A stretch of 64,000 bases of DNA, from NCBI GenBank assembly GCA_001898075.1, contig MKSD01000001.1, positions 796,108-860,107 of the forward strand. The letters run 5' to 3'. The DNA is from Alphaproteobacteria bacterium 40-19 (lineage in GTDB: Bacteria; Pseudomonadota; Alphaproteobacteria; Holosporales; Holosporaceae). This document shows positions 38,028 to 45,183 of this stretch, one piece after another; the stretch's first letter is position 1, and each line of letters starts with the position of its first letter. The position numbers and the translations under genes are program-made. The notes under the pieces are model-generated. The model did no database searches, was not told the DNA's origin, and saw nothing but the letters and a program-made list of their open reading frames with translations.

Positions 38028-38960
38028 GTGAAAGAAAATATTGTAAAAATTATTGTATCTGGCAGTAGCTGTTCTGAATGGGCGTTATCTTTGGCTGCAA
38101 GTTTGGAGATTGCCGGGGTGCAAGCTCAGAGTCACTTTTTTTGTCACCGCGAATTGTGCGTCAAGCTGACCCAGTCTTTAGAGATGAAAGATGTTTTTTT
38201 GGTGCAGTCGTTCTGTGATACAGTCAATGATTATTTGGTCGAATTGGCTTTACTGGCGGACTTGGTGCGAGGGCAAGGGGCGTTGAAAGTGACAGCTCTT
38301 ATCCCTTACTTGGCGTATGGTCGACAAAATAAACCTCAGCCTGCCCAGTCTACAGCTCTGGAAGTAGTGGTGAAGATGTTAAAAGCTGTGGGAATTGATC
38401 AAATTGTGACTTTGGACGCTCATGGGCCTCCTTTTCAAAATTTGTCTTCTGACTCTTCTTTGATTTCTTCACCTTTGGTTTCTTTATCTTGTGCACCACT
38501 TTTTGCCCAGGCTTTTAGACATCAATACGATTCCTGTTTGCAAGACTGGGTGGTGGTGGCTCCGGATCAAGGGGGGCAGAGGCGAGCATCCGAAGTGGCT
38601 GAGTGTTTGAATTTACCGTGGGTGATGATGGAAAAAAAACGCTTTAATGAAGGAGAGGCAGAAGAAATTTGCCAGGTTCAACAGATCAAAGGGGATGTGC
38701 AGAATAAAAATTGTTTTATCATTGACGATCTTGCAGACACAGGGGGTACTTTACGGGCTGTAGTAAAGGCCTTAAAAGCGGCGGGGGCATTAAAAGTTAT
38801 TGCAGGAGTCACCCATGTTTTAGACTTTACAAAAATTCAGGATTGTGGTCTGCATTTTTTGTTTATGACAGATACTTTTCTTTCTGTTTGTCCCGTAGAT
38901 TCCTGGGTTAAAGTCCTTTCTTGCCAAAGTATTTTTGAAGATTTTTTAAGAAAAATTTAA
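38028..38960 (+). CDS. divergent ribose-phosphate diphosphokinase (PRPP synthetase-like)
   Basis: 310 residues from a GTG preceded by AAGAGG. The fold is that of Prs: an N-terminal phosphoribosyltransferase-like domain with IPYLAYGRQNKPQP (ATP loop, usually YARQDR), TLDAHGPPFQNL (His of the catalytic site), VVAPDQGGQRRA, and the PRPP loop IIDDLADTGGTL. All key blocks exist but each deviates from the standard Prs sequence. It should make PRPP from ribose 5-phosphate, or be a Prs-like enzyme with changed properties. It ends 60 bases before the TPP riboswitch and is not obviously under its control. Confidence 0.72.
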   Translation: MKENIVKIIVSGSSCSEWALSLAASLEIAGVQAQSHFFCHRELCVKLTQSLEMKDVFLVQSFCDTVNDYLVELALLADLVRGQGALKVTALIPYLAYGRQNKPQPAQSTALEVVVKMLKAVGIDQIVTLDAHGPPFQNLSSDSSLISSPLVSLSCAPLFAQAFRHQYDSCLQDWVVVAPDQGGQRRASEVAECLNLPWVMMEKKRFNEGEAEEICQVQQIKGDVQNKNCFIIDDLADTGGTLRAVVKALKAAGALKVIAGVTHVLDFTKIQDCGLHFLFMTDTFLSVCPVDSWVKVLSCQSIFEDFLRKI

Positions 38961-39020
38961 GATATTTCTCATAACCTCTTGACTTTCATTAAGTTAGGAT
39001 TATTCTTAAAAAGGATATTA

Positions 39021-39100
39021 TTCGCCGGGGGTGCTGCCTGCAAAGGTTGGCTGAGAAATACCCTTAAAACCTGCTCTGGTTAATGCCTGCGAAGGGAGTG
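39021..39100 (+). ncRNA. TPP riboswitch (THI box)
   Basis: The thiamine diphosphate aptamer is unmistakable: GGGGGTGCTGCC, GGCTGAGAAATACCC (pyrimidine-sensor arm), then ACCTGCTCTGGTTAATGCC and GCGAAGGGA (pyrophosphate arm). It precedes thiE and the whole salvage/tenA series. TPP binding should switch the downstream genes off. Confidence 0.95.
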
Positions 39101-39158
39101 TGAAAATACAAAAAGCACTTTTTGATGAGGGTGTTCTTTTGTTTTTTTCGTTTATTCC

Positions 39159-39178
39159 TTTCCTTTATTAAAAGGAAA
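39159..39178 (+). promoter_or_regulatory. Shine-Dalgarno-masking hairpin before thiE
   Basis: TTTCCTTT (39159-39166) and AAAGGAAA (39171-39178) form a perfect 8-bp stem around ATTA. The AAGGA inside the 3' arm is a good ribosome site seven bases before the GTG at 39185. It looks like the expression platform: translation is off when the stem forms. Confidence 0.6.
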
Positions 39179-39184
39179 ACGACT

Positions 39185-39829
39185 GTGAAACAATTTTTAA
39201 AACTTATGCTTGTAACAAATCGCTCTAGTGCGCCTCTGGAAGGGTACTTAGAATTCGTGAAATGTTGTGCTCAGGCTGGTGTGACAGCCGTTCAGTTAAG
39301 AGAAAAGCGCTTTTCAGTGCATGAATTGATTGATTTTGGCAAAAAACTACGTCTTTTACTTCATCCATTTTCTGTTCCGTTAATTATCAACGATCGTGTA
39401 GATATTTGTTTGGAAGTTGATGGGCAAGGTGTTCACTTAGGTCAAGAGGATGGCAATGTATTAGAGGCTCGAAGACGTTTGGGGGATCACCGTATTTTGG
39501 GTTTGACGGTCAACAGTTTGACCGAAGTTCAAAAGGCCAATGATTTACCCCTAGATTATGTGGGTTTAGGAGCCATCTTTCCCACTTCCAGTAAGCCTGC
39601 AGTGCGGACAATTTGGGGATTAGAGGGACTTAGGCAAGCGTCGACTTTTTCCCGCCATCCTATTATTGCGATCGGAGGTATCCAGGAAAAGCACGTCAAA
39701 TTGGTGATGGAGGCAGGAGCCCGAGGTATTGCAGCCATTGGGATGTTTCATGAAGCTTTAGATCCGAAGAAAACGGTCGAAAATCTGCGGCATATTATGG
39801 AGGCAAGAGAGCATGTTGCAACGAATTAA
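39185..39829 (+). CDS. thiE: thiamine-phosphate synthase
   Basis: Joins HMP pyrophosphate and thiazole phosphate into thiamine phosphate. About 214 residues from the GTG at 39185, which sits seven bases after AAGGA; an upstream ATG at 39125 would add a hydrophobic stretch encoded by the riboswitch platform. Family motifs: AGVTAVQLREK, FSVPLIINDRVDICLEVDGQGVHLGQEDG, LGLTVNSLTEV, YVGLGAIFPTSSKP and HPIIAIGGI. First gene behind the TPP riboswitch; overlaps thiM by 17 bases. Confidence 0.94.
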   Translation: MKQFLKLMLVTNRSSAPLEGYLEFVKCCAQAGVTAVQLREKRFSVHELIDFGKKLRLLLHPFSVPLIINDRVDICLEVDGQGVHLGQEDGNVLEARRRLGDHRILGLTVNSLTEVQKANDLPLDYVGLGAIFPTSSKPAVRTIWGLEGLRQASTFSRHPIIAIGGIQEKHVKLVMEAGARGIAAIGMFHEALDPKKTVENLRHIMEAREHVATN

Positions 39830-40625
39830 TGTGGAATTAGAAAAAATTCGAGTTAAAAAACCTCTGATTTTAAACTTTACAAATATGGTCACCATGGAAT
39901 TTGTTGCTAATACGCTCCTTTCCTTGGGGGCAGCCCCTTTGATGAGTGTGTCAGAACAAGAAGTAGAAGATCTGGTTTCTTTGGCCCATGGGGTTTGTAT
40001 TAATATTGGCACTTTGGATGAGCGTTTTGTACAGTGTTGTTTGGCTGCTGCTCAGATGGCACAAGCTTTGGGAAAGCCTTTGATCTTAGATCCTGTGGGG
40101 GCAGGGGCCAGTCGTCTTCGTACTCAAGCAGCGCTTCAGTTATTGCCCTATGCCAACGTCGTGCGCGGGAATGCAACAGAAATTTTGGCTCTTTCTGGTA
40201 TTGAGGTTGAGAGTCTGGGTGCAGAGTCAATGCACCGACCTCAAGAAGCGCGGGAAACCGCCGTACAGGTGGCCCGAAAAGTAGGATGTGTGGTGGTCGT
40301 CAGCGGATCTCAGGATTGGGTGACGGATGGATCTCAGGAAGAAAGTGTTGAATTCGGCTCTCCGGTGATGTCTTTGGTGACAGGAATGGGATGTGCTTTA
40401 TCTGCAGGAATTGCAGCCTTTATGGCTGTAAATGGAGAAGCTTTTCCCAGTGCTTTGTGGGCGACGCGCTATTTTGGTCTTTGTGGTCAGTACGCAGCGC
40501 GTAAAGCTGCACATCCTGGGTGCTTTCGTGCTGCTTTTACAGATGCGCTTCATCAGGGATTAAGAGCTCAAGGCGATGAATTTTCACATATTTTCTACAA
40601 TTGCTTTGATGCTCGCGTCAAGTAA
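39813..40625 (+). CDS. thiM: hydroxyethylthiazole kinase
   Basis: Phosphorylates the thiazole alcohol, a salvage step. 270 residues. Signatures are LNFTNMVTMEFVANTLLSLGAAPLMS, NIGTLDE, KPLILDPVGAGASRLRT, VVRGNATEILALSG, and the catalytic Cys in the anion hole GMGCALSA. A dedicated salvage enzyme means thiazole is expected from outside or from broken-down thiamine; no thiG, thiS, thiH or thiO gene is in the window. Confidence 0.95.
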   Translation: MLQRINVELEKIRVKKPLILNFTNMVTMEFVANTLLSLGAAPLMSVSEQEVEDLVSLAHGVCINIGTLDERFVQCCLAAAQMAQALGKPLILDPVGAGASRLRTQAALQLLPYANVVRGNATEILALSGIEVESLGAESMHRPQEARETAVQVARKVGCVVVVSGSQDWVTDGSQEESVEFGSPVMSLVTGMGCALSAGIAAFMAVNGEAFPSALWATRYFGLCGQYAARKAAHPGCFRAAFTDALHQGLRAQGDEFSHIFYNCFDARVK

Positions 40626-40640
40626 AAAGGGGGACATGAC

Positions 40641-41603
40641 ATGTTTTCTGAAAGAGAGATGGTGGCCTCTTTGGTCAGCCGATTTCCCTCCTATATTGGG
40701 GATGATGCAGCACTTTTAACGGGGGCAGATTCTTTATCTTGGGTTATTACCAAAGATTTGTTAGCGGAAGGAGTGCATTTTAGAACGCGTTATTTTTCCC
40801 CAAAAGACTTGGCTCATAAAGCCTTACAGGTTAATTTAAGTGATATTGCCGCTATGGGGGGGCAAGCTCGTTTTATTTTGTGTGGCGTCAGTATTCCTGC
40901 AGGGTTGGAAGAGTATGGGCGGCATTTTTTGGAATCCCTGGCTCAGCAGTGTCGGACTCAAGGGATCGCGTTGGTGGGGGGGGATATGACCCGATCTTGC
41001 CAAGACTTTTTTATCAGTGTGACAGCTTTGGGAGTTGTGCTGGCAGATCAGGGTAAGAAAAGATCTACTGCGGAAAAAGGTGATTTTGTTTGTGTGGCAG
41101 GTAAAATCGGAGACGCTTTTTTAGGGTTGTGTGCTTTAGAAGGTGAAATAGAAGGGTTATGTTCCTTTAAGGATCATTTTTTAAAGCCTTGGGCTCATTT
41201 GGCGCAAGGGCGATGGTTGGCTCAGTATCCCGGAGTCACCAGTATGATGGATCTTTCTGATGGTTTGTGGGTGGACCTGGATAAATTAGGTCAGGCGAGT
41301 CAGTTGGGAAGCTGCTTAAATTTAGATGACATTGAATATAGAGATGATTTTTTAGAGGCCTGCCAACGACTCAGTATTGATCCTTTAGAAGCTTTTTTAA
41401 CAGGAGGAGAAGACTATAGTCTGTTGTTCACGGTCAAACCAGAGGCCTGGGATGACTTGCAAGCAGGGTTTTTGAGGAATTTTGCCCTTCCTTTACGGCG
41501 CGTGGGGCAGATGGTGCCAGACTTGGGGGTGGACTTTTCTGGTAAACGCAGTCCAGAAGTTTACAAGTTTAAACCCTTTAGTCATTTTGGAGAAGGGAGA
41601 TGA
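40641..41603 (+). CDS. thiL: thiamine-monophosphate kinase
   Basis: Makes thiamine diphosphate, the active cofactor, from thiamine phosphate. 320 residues, AIR-synthase-like fold: IGDDAALL, ITKDLLAEGVHF, LAHKALQVNLSDIAAMGG, LVGGDMTRS, and SMMDLSDGLWVDLDKL near 210-220. It starts 15 bases after thiM with a GGGGG ribosome site and overlaps thiD by four bases. Confidence 0.95.
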   Translation: MFSEREMVASLVSRFPSYIGDDAALLTGADSLSWVITKDLLAEGVHFRTRYFSPKDLAHKALQVNLSDIAAMGGQARFILCGVSIPAGLEEYGRHFLESLAQQCRTQGIALVGGDMTRSCQDFFISVTALGVVLADQGKKRSTAEKGDFVCVAGKIGDAFLGLCALEGEIEGLCSFKDHFLKPWAHLAQGRWLAQYPGVTSMMDLSDGLWVDLDKLGQASQLGSCLNLDDIEYRDDFLEACQRLSIDPLEAFLTGGEDYSLLFTVKPEAWDDLQAGFLRNFALPLRRVGQMVPDLGVDFSGKRSPEVYKFKPFSHFGEGR

Positions 41604-42394
41604 AATATTTTTGCTTGTCGATTGCCGGATTTGATGGTTCCGGAGGAGCGGGGATTCAGGCAGATTTAAAAACATTTTCAGCTCTGGGGTGTTACGGTAT
41701 GACGGTGTTGACAGCTTTACCAATTCAGAATACGACCGGGGTGAAGTCTTGTTATCCTTTATCTGCTTCCTGTGTGTTGGATCAATTAGAGACTTTGTTT
41801 GAGGACATGCGTCCCTCCGGCATCAAGATTGGTATGTTGGGAGGTCCAGAAGTGGTGACAGCAGTGGCTAAATTTTTAAAAAAGCAAGCTTCTGGGATTC
41901 CTATTGTTTTAGATCCTGTCATGAGTGCCAAAAATGCAGCGACTCTTTTGACTGCTGAAGGTGTAGAAGTGTTACGTTCCCAGCTTATACCTTATGTGAC
42001 TTTGTTGACGCCCAATGTGCCCGAGGCTGAGTGTCTAGCACAGCAAACAGGGTTGATGAGTGATCTGGCTCGTAAGATTCAAGCTATGGGACCTAAAGCG
42101 GTTTTGATCAAAGGGGGGCATGCAGATGGCCCTTACTGTGATGATGTTTTGTGCGATAAGGACGGAGAGTTGTATTGGATTGAAGGTGAGCGCGTGGATT
42201 CCAAGAATACTCATGGGACAGGCTGCACTTTATCTGCGGCTATTGTGGCTTATTTGGCTCGGGGAGATCCGCTTCGTTCTGCCTGTTGCAAAGCTAAAAG
42301 ATACCTATCTGGGGCTTTGTGGGCGGCTAAAGACCTAACCTTAGGGAAAGGTCGTGGACCGTTAAATCATTTTTTCAATGGGGTTAGCCCTTAA
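41600..42394 (+). CDS. thiD: hydroxymethylpyrimidine / HMP-phosphate kinase
   Basis: Phosphorylates HMP twice to HMP pyrophosphate for ThiE. 264 residues of the ribokinase fold: GFDGSGGAGIQADLKTFSALGCYG, TALPIQNTTGV, IKIGMLG, PIVLDPVMSAKNAATLL, TPNVPEAECLA, VLIKGGHADG and NTHGTGCTLSAAIVAYLA with the catalytic Cys. It completes the set thiE-thiM-thiL-thiD and is coupled to thiL by ATGA. Confidence 0.96.
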   Translation: MKYFCLSIAGFDGSGGAGIQADLKTFSALGCYGMTVLTALPIQNTTGVKSCYPLSASCVLDQLETLFEDMRPSGIKIGMLGGPEVVTAVAKFLKKQASGIPIVLDPVMSAKNAATLLTAEGVEVLRSQLIPYVTLLTPNVPEAECLAQQTGLMSDLARKIQAMGPKAVLIKGGHADGPYCDDVLCDKDGELYWIEGERVDSKNTHGTGCTLSAAIVAYLARGDPLRSACCKAKRYLSGALWAAKDLTLGKGRGPLNHFFNGVSP

Positions 42395-42409
42395 TTTTAG
42401 AAGAAGGCA

Positions 42410-43216
42410 ATGATGAAAACTTTATTTTTTACTTTGTTAACCGTTGGCTTTATCTCAACTCAAGTTTGGGGAAAGCCCACAAAAGAAACAAGTGTATCAG
42501 GAGAAAAAAAATTTTTTGATGTGACATTTAATTCTTGTCAAAAGGTTTTAAATCAGATTAAAGAGATGCCATTTGTTCAGGAATTACTAAAAGGAAATCT
42601 TTGTGAAGAGCGTTTTTCTTATTATATTTTGCAAGATATACCTTATCTGGATAAACTGGCGCAGCAGAGGGCTACTTTGGCAAAACTGCTGGAAGAAGCC
42701 CAGTTAGAGGAGCCTGCAAACCTGTTGGCTAAAAATGCTGAAGGACTAAAAATATTTGCGAAAAAAAAACCAGAAGATGTATTTCAGGTTTATTGCAAGG
42801 GAACTTTTAAATATCAAACAGGCACAATTCCTTGTTTAGAAGCTTACTTACAGCATCAAACAGACTCTTTAAAAAAAGGGCCAGCCTGTGGTGCTGCAGC
42901 TTTAAACCCTTGTCCGGTGGTTTACAATTGGTTAGCGAATGAGCTTGGATCTTTATCGCCAAAAGGAAACAAGTATCAGAAGTGGGTCGATAGTTATGCT
43001 AAACCTGAGTATGACGAAAAAGCAGCCTTTTGGAAGGAAATTTATAATACCTTAGCAGACAAGGTATCCATCGCAGAACGTCTGTTGATGAAGAAAGTTT
43101 TCCAAAAGAGCGTCAAGTATGAATACGATTTTTTTGATCAGTCTTATGATAAAGTAGATGGAACAGGATCATCTAAATGTATCAGCGTTGGTTCTAAAAA
43201 AACAAAGGAGGAATAG
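42410..43216 (+). CDS. exported TenA/thiaminase II-fold protein 1
   Basis: 268 residues. It starts with a signal peptide (MMKTLFFTLLTVGFISTQVWG). The body is TenA-like and all-helical: MPFVQELLKGNLCEERFSYY, then Asp76 in YYILQDIPYL, the catalytic-type Cys168 in LNPCPVVYNWL, YQKWVDSYA, and Glu238 near the C-terminus (VKYEYDFFDQSY). These match Asp44, Cys135 and Glu205 of B. subtilis TenA. TenA hydrolyses aminopyrimidine thiamine breakdown products, or thiamine, to HMP. Typical TenA is cytoplasmic, so the leader is unusual. It lies 15 bases after thiD with an AGAAGG ribosome site. Extra Cys pairs (C43, C65, C129, C142, C160) could form disulfides. Export is predicted, not proven. Confidence 0.8.
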   Translation: MMKTLFFTLLTVGFISTQVWGKPTKETSVSGEKKFFDVTFNSCQKVLNQIKEMPFVQELLKGNLCEERFSYYILQDIPYLDKLAQQRATLAKLLEEAQLEEPANLLAKNAEGLKIFAKKKPEDVFQVYCKGTFKYQTGTIPCLEAYLQHQTDSLKKGPACGAAALNPCPVVYNWLANELGSLSPKGNKYQKWVDSYAKPEYDEKAAFWKEIYNTLADKVSIAERLLMKKVFQKSVKYEYDFFDQSYDKVDGTGSSKCISVGSKKTKEE

Positions 43217-43218
43217 AG

Positions 43219-44046
43219 ATGAACATGTATCGTATTTTAAGTGTAGTGTTGGGTTTAACTTTTGGACAGCAAGGCGTTGCAATAGAGATAGCAGAAGATT
43301 CTTTGGAAAAAGTTCGCGAATTAGAAAGAATTTTATTAGACTTGCCAAAAGATCACGTCTATTCAAAAAAACAGAGTTTGTTTAAACAAGCTGTTGCTAA
43401 ATCTCAAGCAATAATGGAAATGATTAAGGATCATCCTTATAATTTTGAGCTGGCTAAAGGTACGTTAACATACAAGAAGTTTTCCTATTATCTTTCCCAG
43501 GACGCTGTTTTTTTGGCTAAAACAGGTAAATTAATGGCTGTATTAGCGTCTAGGATGCCTTTTAAATATCGTGCTATTTATTTAAATACTGCCTTAGATC
43601 CTGAGTACCATAAAACAGTGATCCATGGTGCGGAAGGTATGTTTAAAAAGTTTGTTGACCCTAAAAGTGCAGCTAAATTTATTTCTGATGACAGACATAC
43701 TCCAGCTTTACACAGTTACGTAGATTTTTTGTCTTCTGTAGTATCTCATGAGCCCGTTGAAGTGGCGGTAGCGGCTTTTTTGCCGTGTCCTTGGGTCTAT
43801 AATAAACTAGCTAATCATCTAAAAGAACAGGCCGATCCTCAGACTCCCTTTTATGGATGGATTAAACAATTCACTTCCTATGGTTCGCAGTACGTTGAAA
43901 ATATGAGTAAGATTTTCGATGAGCTGGCAGATAATGCCAGTGACGAGGTGCGCAGTCGGATGGTAGAAGCTTTTGTAAAAGGGGTGATCTTAGAATGGCG
44001 TTTGTGGGATGACGCTTATCATGGGCGCTCTTTTTTCCCCCAGTAA
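43219..44046 (+). CDS. exported TenA/thiaminase II-fold protein 2
   Basis: 275 residues with an apparent, somewhat weak signal peptide (MNMYRILSVVLGLTFGQQGVA). The TenA landmarks are Asp95 in YYLSQDAVFL, Cys190 in FLPCPWVYNKLA, YGWIKQFTSY and Glu259 in ILEWRLWDDAYH. The part between about 30 and 65 is an extra helical stretch. A strong ribosome site (AAAGGAGGAATAGAG) lies in the end of the first tenA-like gene, two bases separating the frames. It is clearly homologous to its neighbours but not close, so the triplication is old. Substrate unknown; thiamine-derived pyrimidines are the family expectation. Confidence 0.78.
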   Translation: MNMYRILSVVLGLTFGQQGVAIEIAEDSLEKVRELERILLDLPKDHVYSKKQSLFKQAVAKSQAIMEMIKDHPYNFELAKGTLTYKKFSYYLSQDAVFLAKTGKLMAVLASRMPFKYRAIYLNTALDPEYHKTVIHGAEGMFKKFVDPKSAAKFISDDRHTPALHSYVDFLSSVVSHEPVEVAVAAFLPCPWVYNKLANHLKEQADPQTPFYGWIKQFTSYGSQYVENMSKIFDELADNASDEVRSRMVEAFVKGVILEWRLWDDAYHGRSFFPQ

Positions 44047-44124
44047 GAATTTTTTTACCTTGAGTCCTAGATATTAAGGAAGATGTTTGTTAAAATTCGA
44101 AAAAATGAGGTTAATGATTTGTAA

Positions 44125-45063
44125 ATGAGTCTATTTTTTATTTCAAAATTTTGCACCTTAGTAGGTGTTTTTGTGTTTGCCAAACCTTTATGGGCCACAT
44201 GGCTGTTGCAAGATTTGACGACATTTGAGCAATGGGTTGAGGGGCAAGAGTCTTTTCAGGAAAAAGTTAACAAGGTTCCTTCTGAAAAAGAGGTAGAAAA
44301 TAAAAAAGAGTCTGGGTTTAGGAAAAAACTCTTTGAATACGCCAAGAAATATGTTCACGAAATGATGGATTTACCCTTTGTTAAAGGGATTGAAAAAAAA
44401 AGCTTAACAGCGGAACAGTGGGCTTATTATCTTTTTCATGATTATGGCTTTTTAGAAGAGGTCAGCTATGTCTCTCTCAAAGTTGCGACTGATGCTTGTC
44501 AATTCCGTCAAAACGGCCTAAAAGATTTTCTTTTGAAGATGCATAATGATGTTAGTACCATGACGAAAGGGTGGAAAGATAGGTTTAAAATTTTAGTTAA
44601 AGATTACTCGGGAGAAGAATGGAATTCCAATTGTTTTTCCAAAGAAATGTCTGCAAAAGAAAAGTATTCGGATTTTTTGTCTCGTCTTGCTAGATACCCG
44701 GACTTTGTTGCTTTTTTACCCTGTTATTTGAGTTATTTTGTAATTGCTAAAAAATTTAGTTTTGAGCATACATCTGCGGGGTTACCTGAAACAGAATTGT
44801 CACCTTGGGTTTTATACAATAGTGATCCAGAGGTTGAAAAGGACATAAGGACAATGATTAATTTTGCAGCTCAATTATATAATACAAAAAACAAGTGTGT
44901 TATGGAGCGTATTTTAAAAGAAGCTTTCAGACATGAAGTAGCTTTTTTTCGAGATTCTTTTTTTGAAAAGACCACTGCACCGTCCTGTTCTGATGAAAAT
45001 ATTACACCAAAAAGAGTAAGCTGCCGCACTTTAGATTTAACCAAAGAACCTGATTCGCAATAG
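44125..45063 (+). CDS. exported TenA-like protein 3 (divergent)
   Basis: 312 residues. A hydrophobic N-terminus (residues 3-25, ending KPLWATW) is probably a signal peptide. A charged linker (about 45-68) precedes the TenA-like domain: MDLPFVKGIEKKSLTAEQWAYY, Asp106 in YYLFHDYGFL, Cys200 in FLPCYLSYFV, and Glu271 in FRHEVAFFRDSF. It is the most diverged copy: the YxxWI motif has become SPWVLYN and a 24-residue tail follows. It comes 78 bases after the second copy and may have a weaker ribosome site. It could be an enzyme with altered specificity or a binding protein. Confidence 0.68.
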   Translation: MSLFFISKFCTLVGVFVFAKPLWATWLLQDLTTFEQWVEGQESFQEKVNKVPSEKEVENKKESGFRKKLFEYAKKYVHEMMDLPFVKGIEKKSLTAEQWAYYLFHDYGFLEEVSYVSLKVATDACQFRQNGLKDFLLKMHNDVSTMTKGWKDRFKILVKDYSGEEWNSNCFSKEMSAKEKYSDFLSRLARYPDFVAFLPCYLSYFVIAKKFSFEHTSAGLPETELSPWVLYNSDPEVEKDIRTMINFAAQLYNTKNKCVMERILKEAFRHEVAFFRDSFFEKTTAPSCSDENITPKRVSCRTLDLTKEPDSQ

Positions 45064-45072
45064 AATGTGTTC

Positions 45073-45119
45073 CCAAGGTTTGAAGGACCTTGGAAAGCCT
45101 GGGAGGTGTCTTTTTTTTT
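45073..45119 (+). terminator. possible terminator after the thi/tenA series
   Basis: CCAAGGT (45073-45079) and ACCTTGG (45087-45093) form a 7-bp hairpin; a run of nine T comes 17 bases later (45111-45119). The distance is longer than normal, so this is tentative. Confidence 0.35.
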
Positions 45120-45147
45120 GACACTTTTCCGGGTACAATAAAATAAT
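45118..45147 (+). promoter_or_regulatory. candidate fusA promoter
   Basis: TTGACA (45118-45123) and AATAAT (45142-45147) are separated by 18 bases, about 36 bases before the TTG start of fusA. It fits fusA being its own transcript here. Confidence 0.5.
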
Positions 45148-45183
45148 TCGTTGTAATTTAAAATAAAAAAGGGGGATAGCGTT

